The notes under the pieces: model-generated
Told to the model about the DNA's origin: nothing
Seen by the model: only the letters and a program-made list of their open reading frames with translations
Databases searched by the model: none
Origin: Leptobrachium leishanense
Taxonomy: Eukaryota > Chordata > Amphibia > Anura > Megophryidae
Direction of reading: 5' to 3'
Assembly (NCBI GenBank): GCA_009667805.1
Contig: CM019071.1
Location: forward strand, 49,916,693 to 49,980,692
DNA length: 64,000 nt
Made by a program: the position numbers and the translations under genes
Part shown: positions 54,496 to 64,000 of the stretch, one piece after another
Layout: every line of letters starts with the position of its first letter
How positions within the stretch are numbered: the stretch's first letter is position 1

Positions 54496-54870
54496 TTAAG
54501 CGTACTGTTTTTTTTTCCACTCCATTCGTCTGCGGTGTCATGTTTTTCCGGCGGCTGCTCTGCGCTGTGATCGGCTTCTGCACGGGTTTCTCCAGCGTGT
54601 TTGGCGGGGTTAATCCAGATTTTTTTTTGGTTTCGTGTGCGTTCGCCGAGTTTTGCGGTGAGTGCTTGGCAGGTTTGCGGCGGCTTTTCCCTGCACTACG
54701 ACGGCCCTGTGGTGCTTGCTGAATACACCGCAGGGTCGCCGAAATGGGATCGGCAAATCACACCGAATTGAACAGAACGGAAAGTCAAATGTGCAGTGGC
54801 TTTTCGATTCTCTTTGAATAACCCTGTAAGGGAATTCTGGATTTTCAGAACCCCCGGCAGAAAATCCGTA

Positions 54871-55739
54871 GGGGTTATTCAGAGATATCCGAAATGTCGT
54901 TGAAATGTAACCGGACGCAAAAATTCAGCGTACGGTGCCATTTCGGGTCCATATGGCTATTCAGAGAGCAGGCAGTTTCCCAAATTTTGGTGAATTGCCT
55001 GCACGTACAGTGCCTGTTTGAGGGCAGTGAAATCCCCCACAGAGAAGCAATGGTTAATCTATTCAGAGATCCCGAACAGCAGAGAAATGTCAGTGAAATG
55101 CCATGATGTTCAGAGGTTTCAGTCGGCAGATTTATTCAGGCAAATCCCATAGGCTTCAATGTTAAAAATATTCAATTATTAATATTATAAATTATATTTA
55201 TTTAATATCTAATAAACTGTTTATAGATTTTTTTTAGAATCTTTTACCCATTTTTTGGGATATTTTCTGAATTTTTTGTTTTTTTAAAGTGTTTTTTCTT
55301 TTTTCAGTCACAGAACTTTTTATTATCATTCACAGGATCTTATATGTAAATTTGAAGGCATTTTCGTTTAGTAGGTTTTTTTTGCAAACAACATTTCAAT
55401 TTTGACACTTTCAAGCGTACTTTTTGGGGGTTTTTTCTACCCCGTTCAGCTTGTCGGCTTTTTCCAGTGGCTGCTCTGCCCTGTGATCGGCAGCTCGTCG
55501 GCTTTTTTCGGCGGCTGCTCTGCGATCGGCGGCTTTTTTTTTGTGTGATTTTTTGCAGTGGTGTTGGTGAGTTTTCGGTGAGTTTTCAGCAGGTGGTCAT
55601 CAGGTTGTCCCTGCACTCCAGGGACCCAGTGGTGAATGCCGAATTCACCGCAGGGTGGGGAACTTTGATTCGACGGAGTGCAGGAAAGCGCAGAGAACGA
55701 GAGAGCACCAAAATGTCGGCGCTCTCTGAATAACACCTC
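54871..55739. mobile_element. Harbinger-like element H6
   Basis: Starts GGGGTTATTCAGAGATA and ends GCTCTCTGAATAACACCTC, with GTA on both sides. 869 bp, T-rich centre. No transposase. Confidence 0.7.
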
Positions 55740-56093
55740 GTAATTCAGATAGCTTAGAAAAAGGTATGGCGCATGAAGTCAGACTTAGAACATGTTGAGG
55801 GTCCGTGTCAAATTTGGTGGTTGTAGCTTAAAAGGTCTAGGACGAGTTACGCGGCGAAGTTTGGGTCTCAGAAGAATAAGATTAGAACTGATAATGGTTT
55901 ATTGGACTTTCAAAGCCAACATAAAAAGGCTGTAAATATAACAATGGCCACCCCCGACATGATACATTGCATTGACCATATTCACGGCAATCTCAGTTGC
56001 CTAAATACAAGTGGAGAGGCTTTTCCAGCTTTAAAAAACTTCTAAAAAATAAATAAAAAAAAGGAAGTCAAATCATTTAACATGTCATAATGT

Positions 56094-56319
56094 TTTATTG
56101 TAAGATTTATTTCATGATGTGGCCGGGTGTTTCATTATCAGAGCCTCTTCAGGTGGGTCATCGCTTTAATGTCCACATAGGCAAAGGTGGCAGCGGTGGA
56201 ATTTCAGACACGCTGGTGGATGAGGCTGTTAAAAAGGTTGGATTTACCGCAATAACCTTAGAACCCACGGGATGATGCGCTGCAGCCACTCTTTGTTAGG
56301 CAAGACTTAATGATATTCC
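56094..56319 (-). other. Candidate 3' terminal exon, copy B
   Basis: TTTCAG precedes base 56319 on the minus strand. Read in phase from candidate exon 2 it gives only LEYH before a stop. The rest is similar to copy A, but the long copy A frame is not conserved, which argues that this part is untranslated. AATAAA at 56099-56094. Confidence 0.25.
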
Positions 56320-56339
56320 CTGAAACAAAAAAAAAAAGA

Positions 56340-57331
56340 CCAATATTAAATGAGTAGCATTTTTTTTTTTATTATTTAACTATACAACATGGCTGGCATC
56401 TACCTTGAGGAAAAGAAAAAACGAATAACTCAGCATAATGAAATCACATAGGATTATATTCAATAGTTGTTGAGAAGATAACTACAGGAAATGTTAAACT
56501 AACTATAGGAGACGCTATGTGTATCGACAAATGCCATTCCATTACTGCTGCGAGCTCAGCTTGTGGCTCGGATGCGGCGTTTCCCTGCACGAGGTGATTG
56601 TACATTAACAGTTACAAGTATTTATAAAGCACCAGCAAGTTACGTAGGGCTGTACAATGGGAGAGACAGAACAACAAATATACATACATGTTACACACAG
56701 ACTGTATAGCCGTGCGTGATGGTGAGGCTGGTGGCTGTGTATACATGATTTAGCAGTGTGTGATGGGGAGGCTGGGGGCTGTGTATACGTAAGGTATGTC
56801 AAAAATCAGGTACCCCATTAAAATAAAACAGGTACCCCATAAACATACACTAATAAATGTTACATTATAAAGTAAACTAATGGCATTTCTATTAAATCAC
56901 CAGTAGATGGCAGCAGAGTGAAAAGCCTGAATGTAAGATGCTTCCTGAGCAGGTGGGAACCAAAAAGCAGACCTTATGTTTCTGGTAGGAACAAAATTAT
57001 TTAAGTACAAATCCTACCAGAACTGAAGTCATGCTTTATGTGTTGCAGGTAAGAGGGAGCATATCCAGGGTTATAAACAGGGCAAAAGTGATTCAATTCA
57101 CATCCCTGTGAGGATAAAAGGCTGTTGCTACTGTTGGGTTGTACTGATGTGTCATAGCTCACCAGCATACAGGGAATGTGATGACTATAGAATAGCATGT
57201 TATACTATATTGATTGTATTGCACCAATAGCCTACTATAATGTAGATTAAGTAATTACATATCTGTACAGGTTTAATTGTTTATTATTTTCTATAAGGAC
57301 GTTATTCTTGCATAGGTGAAGGTTACTGTTC
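56340..57331. other. Repeat-like sequence, no gene
   Basis: Around 56610-56660 is a piece (ACAAGTATTTATAAAGCACC) of a type often repeated in frog DNA. Two copies of GGCTG.TGGCTGTGTATAC occur near 56728 and 56770. No coding region is supported. Confidence 0.4.
56900..56915 (+). promoter_or_regulatory. CTCF-like motif
   Basis: CCAGTAGATGGCAGCA matches every position of the core CCASYAGRKGGCRSYR. A single motif can occur by chance. Confidence 0.35.
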
Positions 57332-57333
57332 TA

Positions 57334-58953
57334 CAGTCAGGTCCAGAAATATTGGGACATTGACACAATTCTAACATCTTTGGCTCTATACACCACCACA
57401 ATGGAGTTGGAATGAAACAAACACAATGTGCTTTAACTGCAGACGGTGAGCTTTAATTTGAGGGTATGTACATCAAAACTCAGGTGAACGGTGTGGGACT
57501 TACAGCAGTTTGCAGATGTGCCTCCCACTTGTTAAGGGACCAAAAGGTAAATGAAACTTTCCCTTAAAACTTTGATTGCAAAGGATTTGCAACCAATCAC
57601 AGCCTGAAGTCTGGAACGCATAGACATCAGATGCTGGGTTTCATCCCTGGTGATGCTCTGCCAGGCCTCTACTGCAACGGTCTTCAGTTCCTGCTTGTTC
57701 TTGGGGCATTTTCCCTTCAGTTTTGTCTTCAGCAAGTGAAATGCATGCTCAATGGGATTCAGGTCAGGTGATTGACTTGGCCATTGCATAACATTCCACT
57801 TCTGTCCCTTCAAAGACTCTTTGGTTGCTTTTGCAGTATGCTTTGGGCCATTGTCCATCTGCACTGTGAAGCGCCGTCCAATGAGTTCTGCAGCATTTGG
57901 CTGAATGTGAGCAGATAATATTGCCCGAAACACTTCAGAATTCATCCTGCTGCTTTTGTCAGCAGTCACATCAATAAATACAAGATAACCAGTTCCATTG
58001 GCAGCCATACATGCCCACGCAATGACACTACCAACACCATGCTTCACTGATGAGGTGGTATGCTTAGGATCATGAGCAGTTCCTTTCCTTCTCCATACTC
58101 TTCTCTTCCCATCGCTCTGGTACAAGTTGATCTTGGTCTCATCTGTCCATAGGATCTTGTTCCAGAACTGTGAAGGCTTTGTTAGGTGTTGTTTGGCAAA
58201 CTAATTTGGCCTTCCTGTTTTTGAGGCTCACCAATTGTTTACATCTTGTGGTGAACCCTCTGTATTCACTCTGATGAAGTCTTCTCTTGATTGTTGACTT
58301 TGACACACATACACCTACCTCCTGGAGAGTGTTCTTGATCTGGCCAACTTTTGTGAAGGGTGTTTTCTTCACCAGGGAAAGAATTCTTCATTCATACACC
58401 ACAGTTGTTTTCCGTGGTCTCCCGGGTCTTTTGGTGTTGCTGAGCTCACTGGTGCGTTCCTTCTTTTTGAGAATGTTCCAAACAGTTGTTTTGGCCACGC
58501 CTAATGTTCTTGCTATCTCTCTGATGGGTTGGTTTTGTTTCTTCAGCCTAATGATGGCTTGCTTCACTGATAGTGAAGGCTCTTTGGATCTCCTCTTGAG
58601 AGTTGACAGCAACAGATTCCAAATGCAAATAGCTCACTTGAAATGAACTCTGGGCCTTTTATCTGCACATTGTAATTGGGGGTAATGAGGGAATATCACA
58701 CACCTGGCCATGGAACAGCTGAGAAGCCAATTGTCCCATTACTTTTGGTCCCTTAACAAGTGGGAGCCACATCTGCAAACTGCTGTAAGTCCTACACTGT
58801 TCACCTGAGTTGGATGTACATACCCTCAAATTAAAGCTGACAGTCTGCAGTTAAAGCACATTGTGTTTGTTTCATTCCAACTCCATTGTGGTGGTGTATA
58901 GAGCCAAAGATGTTAGAATTGTGTTGATGTCCCAATATTTCTGGACCTGACTA
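57334..58953 (-). mobile_element. Tc1-type transposon T3
   Basis: Ends CAGTCAGGTCCAGAAATATT and its complement (last base mutated), TA on both sides (57332-57333, 58954-58955). Terminal repeats exceed 100 bp. Transposase on the minus strand. Same family as T4 and the fragment at 20191. Confidence 0.9.
57532..58612 (-). pseudogene. Tc1 transposase (T3), broken
   Basis: Three frames: SVKQAIIRLKKQNQPIREIA and GVAKTTVWNILKK (helix-turn-helix, 58612-58388), FTKVGQIKNTLQEVGV with RRLHQSEYRGFTTR (58372-58139), and KRRVWRRKGTAHDPKHTTSS with DNGPKHTAK and [19 protein letters not shown] (58125-57532). The first catalytic aspartate lies at a frame break near 58130. At least two frameshifts. Confidence 0.88.
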
Positions 58954-59135
58954 TATCTAAATGTGTATTAATGTATAAGGAACAATTATTCAAGTACAAA
59001 TCATACAAGAACTGAAGTCATGCTTTGTGTTGCAGAAAACATTTAAATACACTTCTGGTTTCACCCAGCCCGCTCCCATCGCACATTGGAATTATTGACC
59101 ATACTTTCAGCATATGTGCCATATACATGGTACAG

Positions 59136-59395
59136 TAGACGTGTGTGATTTGTTTCAGAACGAATCGCAATTCGTCCAAAATTTTGACTATTTGTATTTC
59201 AGAAGAATTTCCGAAATTACGAATCATTTGCAGATTCATCCGAAACGACAAAAATCAATATATAACGGATTGATTCAGTATAAAAAACAAACTTTTAATA
59301 ACAATTAATCCTAATTCAACGCTAATTAAGCAGCATATGTGGAGTTATTTTCTTAAAGAAATGAGCCGAAAATTCTTCTGGCTTGCACAAGTCTA
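59136..59395. mobile_element. 260-bp hAT-type MITE
   Basis: Begins TAGACGTGTGTGATTTG and ends GCTTGCACAAGTCTA; TGGTACAG and TGGTATAG flank it, a 7-of-8 match. Confidence 0.75.
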
Positions 59396-59523
59396 TGGTA
59401 TAGCAGTCAGTGGTGGCTGCTGAAGCTTGAACCTGGGAGGGCATCTGGACCCGCCCCTTTTGTTAGGCCCCATTCATTTTTTAGCTTTAAGCATACTCCC
59501 TTAAGCAACAGAAATTCACTTAC

Positions 59524-59593
59524 AGATAGCAATGTTCGGGATGGGTGTTAGCGATCCTTAAAGTCATTCGAAGGGCATTCACAAAAGCCCGCA
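59524..59593 (-). other. Candidate exon 2, copy B
   Basis: 70 bp between CTCTTTGCAG and GTAAGTGA. In phase from exon 1 it is open throughout (VRAFVNALRMTLRIANTHPE and beyond). Four bases longer than in copy A, and poorly alike, while the flanking splice signals and intron match. Confidence 0.28.
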
Positions 59594-59700
59594 CTGCAAA
59601 GAGAGATATACATTTAGTAGCTTACAAAACAAATAAAGTACTAATAACTATATGTAAGGATGTAACAATATTTTTCATCACACTCTAAAGACATTATCAC

Positions 59701-59830
59701 AATGGAGTTCCACATAATCATTGCTGTGGAGCTGTGTGATACCCTCATACACACCGCACATTACTGTGAGTTTTATTGCTGCGGGGCTCTGTGATACACT
59801 CATACAAACCGCACAATACTGTGGAGCTCT
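59701..59830. repeat. 55-bp satellite, about two units, copy B
   Basis: Contains TGTGATACCCTCATACACAC and TGTGATACACTCATACAAAC units, matching the longer array at 6153-6606. Confidence 0.75.
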
Positions 59831-59959
59831 GATACATATGGTATAGCAGTGTCTGATTGGGAGGCTGGGGGCTGTGTATACATGATACAGCAGTGTGTGA
59901 CAGGGAGCAACACCATTGCAAGTGTATGTAAGTGCTGCAGGAAAAGCGTTTTGTTGACC

Positions 59960-60205
59960 CCCCTTTCCCAGACACAGAGTCACAGACACATACATAAACA
60001 CAGACACAAAATACCAGACCAATACAAACATTCATAAATAGACACATAGCTAGGCCATCCTAGACATATATACTGAGGCAAATTCACAGATACCAAAACA
60101 ATATATATATATATATATATAATACACGCCCAGAACCAAAAACACACCCTTATGCACAGAAACAAACATACATACACAGACATTTATGTACATATATATA
60201 CACAG
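59960..60205. repeat. CA-rich simple sequence and (AT) microsatellite
   Basis: ACACAGACACA-type words, then a (TA) run at 60102-60121. Frames here are rejected. Confidence 0.7.
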
Positions 60206-60770
60206 AGGCGAGTATTTTCCCGTGTATAAGACAATACTTTTGTCTAAAATAGTTAAGCCAGTAATTGGGGGGGGGGGGGGTCATCTTTTACACAAGAGTA
60301 ACTGTATCAGATACCAGAAGTGGGTCTGTTCTGAGTGATACCATGCTTGGCTCACATTACCACGCTTGCTTTAATGGCTGCAGAGCGGAGTAACTGGCGT
60401 TACACTGGTGAACCGCGTAAGGTTCAAAGCTGCCGATACCTTCGCTCTGCACGCAGGCTTCCTCCAATCACGAACCTTGGGTACTAGATATCTGATGCTG
60501 AACAAACCAATTGCAACTCTGGAAGCATCCTGTTGGAGGGCTGTTGTGTAGGCATCGTGCAGATGTGACGATGTCGAAACACCGGTATTTTGAGCACTCT
60601 CCGTGAAAATGGCAGAAAATAAAAAAAAAAATTAAATATATTTTTTAATTTAATAAAAACGTCTTATTCTGCAAAATTTAAGCTAAAGGTGTTCTGTTTT
60701 ATGTTTAAAATATTGATTTCTTCATGTTGGGTTAGAAAAGCAGGGGTCGTCTTATACACGGTATACACAG
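60206..60770. mobile_element. Inverted-repeat DNA element
   Basis: Left TTTTCCCGTGTATAAGAC and right GTCTTATACACGGTATA are inverse. About 560 bp with a G-run and an AT-rich centre. No coding sequence. Confidence 0.6.
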
Positions 60771-60867
60771 GTCACCAGTAAATACATACTGTACAAGCAC
60801 AGGTTAATACACACAAAAACAGACACAGACCCATACACACATAAAAAAAAAAAGAGACACTCACACA

Positions 60868-62053
60868 CAGTCAGGTCCAGAAATATTGGGACATTGACAC
60901 AATTCACAATTGCAAGTGAAATGCATGCTCAATGGGATTCAGGTCAGGTGATTGACTTGGCCATTGCATAACATTCCACTTCTGTCCCTTCATAAACTCT
61001 TTGGTTGCTTTTGCAGTATGCTTTGAGTCATTGTCCATCTGCACTGTGAAGCGCCGTCCAATGAGTTCTGCAGCATTTGGCTGAATGTGAGCAGATAATA
61101 TTGCCCCAAACACTTCAGAATTCATCCTGCTGCTTTTGTCAGCGTCACATCATCAATAAATACAAGAGAACCAGTTCCATTGGCAGCCATACATGCCCAC
61201 GCCATGACACTACCACCACCATGCTTCACTGATGAGGTGGTATGCTTAGGATCATGAGCAGTTCCTTTCCTTCTCCATACTCTTCTCTTCCCATCACTCT
61301 GGTACAAGTTGATCTTGGTCTCATCTGTCCATAGGATCTTGTTCCAGAACTGTGAAGGCTTTGTTAGGTGTTGTTTGGCAAACTCTAATCTGGCCTTCCT
61401 GTTTTTGAGGCTCACCAATGGTTTACATCTTGTGGTGAACCCTCTGTATTCACTCTGGTGAAGTCTTCTCTTGATTGTTGACTTTGACACACATACACCT
61501 ACCTCCTGGAGAGTCTTCTTGATCTGGCCAACTGTTGTGAAGGGTGTTTTCTTCACCAGGGAGAGAATGCTTCGGTCATCCACCACAGTTGTTTTCTGTG
61601 GTCTCCCTGATCTTTTGGTGTTGCTGAGCTCACCGGTGCGTTCCTTCGATTTTGTTTCTTCAGCCTAATGATGACTTGCTTCACTGATAGTGACAGCTCT
61701 TTGGATCTCATCTTGAGAGTTGACAGCAACAGATTCCAAATGCAAATAGCACACTTTAAATGAACTCTGGGCCTTTTATCTGCACATTGTAATTGGGGTA
61801 ATGAGGGAATATCACACACCTGGCCATGGAACAGCTGAGAAGCCAATTGTCCCATTACCTTTGGTCCCTTAACAAGTGGGGGCACATCTGCAAACTACAC
61901 CGTTCAGAGTTGGATGTACATACCCTCAAATTAAAGCTGACAGTCTGCAGTTAAAGCACATTGTGTTGGTTTCATTCCAACTCCATTGTGGTGGTGTATA
62001 GAGCCAAAGATGTTAGAATTGTGTCCATGTCCCACTATTTCTGGACCTGACTG
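60868..62053 (-). mobile_element. Tc1-type transposon T4, internally deleted
   Basis: Ends as in T3; TA at 62054-62055 on the right, absent on the left. Between TTGACACAATTC and the transposase, several hundred bases present in T3 are missing. Confidence 0.88.
60904..61740 (-). pseudogene. Tc1 transposase (T4), truncated
   Basis: Frame 61586-61122 has KSTIKRRLHQSEYRGFTTR, RLEFAKQHLTKPSQFWNKIL and LWTDETKINLYQSDG with the first aspartate, then GGGSVMAWACMAANGTG. Frame 61125-60904 has MDNDSKHTAK and [13 protein letters not shown], then ends because the C-terminus is deleted. The N-terminal helix is decayed at 61740-61600. Confidence 0.88.
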
Positions 62054-62156
62054 TACATGAGAGGATGTGTTCTGCTTGTTGAATAGACTCTCCAATTTGA
62101 TCTCAGCACTTTAAAGCCTTTTCCGCTTTCCACATATTAAAAGGATTCTACATTTT

Positions 62157-62281
62157 GGCCTATATTAAAGTTGGTGCTAACTTAACCAGAGCTGTTGTAA
62201 ACTTTACCCCATAGGCTATAATGGCTCTGGGAAGTTAACAACAGCTCGGGTTAAGTTAGCACCAACTTTGTAATACTGCTC
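62157..62281. mobile_element. GGTGCTAAC foldback element
   Basis: Third copy of the family, uninterrupted: GGTGCTAACTTAACCAGAGC and GGGTTAAGTTAGCACC. Confidence 0.75.
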
Positions 62282-62285
62282 TTTG

Positions 62286-62929
62286 TCTCTAGAGAGGTCC
62301 AAAATGTCGCCAAAATGTAATTGGACACTGAAAATTCAGCATACGGTGACATTCCGTGGCCATTCAGAGAGCAGGCAGTTCGCCAAATTATGGTGAATTG
62401 CTTGCACGTATGGTGCTGTTCGACGGCAGTGAAATCCCCCATAGAGAAGCAATGGTTAATCTATTCACAGACACCGAACAGCAGAGAAATGCCCTGCCAT
62501 TTGGTGTTTTCATGCAACAGGTTTATTCAGGCGAATTCCATAGGCTTCAAATGTTAAAAATATTCCCGTTTTAATTTCAATATCTAATAAACCGTTTATT
62601 ATTTTATTCTGCAGTAAAGAGTCTCTTATAGATTTTTTAGGATCTTTTCAGCTGAAAAAATATTCTGTTCTTTTAAATCGTTTTTTTTTTTTCTATAAGA
62701 CCTTTTTATTATCATTCATAGGATCTTAGGTGTAAATTTCAGGCATTTTCGTTCAGTAGGTTTTTTTTGCAAACAGCGTTTCAATTTTGAAATTTCAGGG
62801 GACCTTGTGGGTTGTACTTGAATACACCGCAGAGTTGGCAAACTAGAATTGCCGAATAGCCCCGAAGTGTGGGGAATGAAAGGGCACCAAAATGTCGGCG
62901 ACATTTCGGTGCCCTCTGAATAACCCCTA
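62286..62929. mobile_element. Harbinger-like element H7
   Basis: Right end CCCTCTGAATAACCCC; left end damaged (AGAGAGGTCCAAAATGTCG). Shares subterminal ACATTTCGGTG and the AATATCTAATAAACCG segment with the other H elements. Confidence 0.65.
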
Positions 62930-62995
62930 GTGTCTACCATCCACACATATGCCTCTTCTAAATAAAAAAAAATTAAAAGTCTGTAAATTTCTTAC

Positions 62996-63047
62996 CAATC
63001 CGACGCACCCAACGCCATTTTTTAGATTTTTGTTGTACAGGTTTCAT
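62996..63047 (-). other. Candidate first coding exon, copy B
   Basis: ATG at 63047-63045, 17 codons (MKPVQQKSKKWRWVRRI) and one base, then GTAAGAAATT. Same position and phase as copy A but different residues; basic. With candidate exons 2 and 3 it would give a peptide of about 44 residues. Speculative. Confidence 0.3.
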
Positions 63048-63083
63048 TTTCCTTGTTCTTCTCAGTCCTTTATCTTCTGAGTC

Positions 63084-63281
63084 TCTGTGTCTCCTCCAAT
63101 CTCCCTCCTAATATATAGCAATATGCAAAGTGGATGGTGTGGTGGGGGCCGCTCCTACCCGCCCCACCTTTACAATCTCCTTCCTCAATGTCTGTCAATA
63201 ACATATAGCTATTAGGGATAGTGCGGCACATTTTATTAGGTCATAAACATTTTCAGTGCTGCAACTTTCAAACTGTTCCAT
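63084..63281 (-). promoter_or_regulatory. Promoter-like block, copy B
   Basis: Same GC box, octamer-like and TATA motifs as 6941-7140, about 99% identical. Confidence 0.5.
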
Positions 63282-63284
63282 GAC

Positions 63285-63714
63285 TGCCTAAATGCCCCAC
63301 CAAATTATACCACCACCACCCAAGCCCCAAACACGCCATTAACACATGACACGTTAAACATGCCCCCTGAGTTACGAAAAACAGTGAGGTGCCAGATATG
63401 TCGGAAATTACATGCAGCTGCTCATCTACGTGACCCTCATTAAATAACCAACATTTAGCCGGCGTGCCCACAATATCACCTGTGGACAACTCCTTGTAAG
63501 GCCCTGCAGGCCGGCAAAGAGTCATAAGCAGTAACCACAAACCTCCATCCTGCACATCAAACCACATATCCTGACGGGAAGCCATCTTTTGCCTAAAACT
63601 CTGATCATAATTAATCCAGCACTGCCCCCCCCCAAATACTTTGTATGCACCCCATATTAAATCCAAGTACGGAAATCTCTGCATAGCCATAGCTGGATAA
63701 CGCTCACAAAGCAC
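63285..63714 (-). pseudogene. DIRS-like retroelement coding fragment
   Basis: Frame with FPYLDLIWGAYKVFGGGQCW, INYDQSFRQKMASRQDMWF and KCWLFNEGH. This matches the pattern of the gag-like protein of DIRS-type (tyrosine recombinase) elements: W..YD..FR...A, then a cysteine-rich CW.FN.G motif. Only part of the protein is present. Adjoins the promoter-like block of copy B. Confidence 0.6.
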
Positions 63715-63727
63715 AGAAGAATAAACT

Positions 63728-64000
63728 AGGGCTGAAACAACTAATCGATGATTAAATTAGTTGTCAACTGTTTCCATTATCGATTAATCGGTGTCGATTA
63801 ATCGTCCTGTGTGCAGCACACACTGTTTAGAGTCAGACCGAGTTAAACGTAAATAACATCAGCGTCGGAGCTGATTGGAGAAGACTCGTCGCTGCTTTAC
63901 TAGGTTTGATTTAGTTCTAGGGTTATGTCAGACACAACCAGTGTCACGTGTAGTGCCACAGGTCGAGGTTGCAAGCCCAGGATGCAAGTGATACACAGGA
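63728..64000. mobile_element. Left end of a hAT-type element
   Basis: TAGGGCTGAAACAACTAATC followed by ATCGATTAATCG repeats is a familiar hAT terminal sequence. The other end is beyond the window. Confidence 0.6.

Larger units (their letters stand above)
52753..54826. mobile_element. Harbinger-like element H5 with two nested elements
   Basis: Begins CAGGGTAATTCAAAGAG and ends CTCTTTGAATAACCCTG followed by TAA. M7 (53210-54495) lies inside, and a hAT element (53386-54215) lies inside M7. Confidence 0.8.
55932..63281 (-). repeat. Segmental duplication, copy B
   Basis: Counterpart of 4232-7141, enlarged by T3, T4, a hAT element (59136-59395), a TIR element (60206-60770), a GGTGCTAAC foldback and H7. 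Homology ends at the same base as in copy A (GTTCCA). Confidence 0.8.

Noticed and set aside
59678..60183. Cysteine/valine-rich minus frames resembling membrane peptides
   Set aside because: Translation of CA and TA simple repeats.

Overview
The window looks like repeat-dense, probably intergenic DNA from an amphibian, most likely a frog. The evidence is the mixture of mobile elements: CR1/L2 and L1-type LINEs, Penelope-like elements, a Ty3/gypsy element, Tc1-type transposons, many hAT and Harbinger-like foldback elements, a DIRS-like fragment and an endogenous retrovirus. There are also long homopolymers, minisatellites and TATA/AATAAA-type signals. Nothing bacterial is present and no conserved host gene is recognised with confidence. 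Species assignment is inference.

Layout. 1-4160: an L1-type ORF2 remnant split by an antisense CR1/L2-type LINE. 4232-7140: copy A of an old segmental duplication whose copy B is at 55932-63281. 7140-9850: foldback elements, a GC-rich hairpin cluster and two minisatellites. 9899-14739: an antisense, nearly complete gypsy element with near-identical LTRs. 15525-19229: Harbinger-like elements, one holding a TTAA-flanked element made of consecutive hairpins. 19811-25330: a hAT element, an L2 fragment and a Tc1 element that is both inside and host to TTAA elements. 25406-27337: more Harbinger-like elements. 27770-37102: a Harbinger-like element carrying a full-length but defective retrovirus (28152-36616). 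38190-44446: two large hAT elements with perfect 8-bp duplications and nested inserts. 44519-46762: a Penelope element cut by three insertions. 47265-50960: a Harbinger-like element hosting a Tc1 element, which itself hosts a Penelope fragment with a hammerhead motif. 51308-55739: hAT and Harbinger elements nested up to three deep. 55932-63281: duplication copy B, swollen by two Tc1 elements and others. 63285-64000: a DIRS-like coding fragment and the left end of a hAT element.

Most of the annotation rests on comparing copies inside the window. Empty sites in one copy show where an insertion landed in another, which gives target-site duplications and a relative order of events.

The two most interesting signals are these. 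(1) The retrovirus carries, between its RNase H and integrase parts, a stretch that looks like the N-terminal domain of opioid growth factor receptor (OGFr), a host gene family. Its LTRs differ at one position only, so the chimeric element moved recently. (2) The duplicated A/B locus keeps a roughly 200-bp promoter-like block almost identical, and keeps splice-site-like signals, while the predicted small exons between them have diverged. No gene set here forms a pathway; the shared biology is retrotransposition and DNA transposition.
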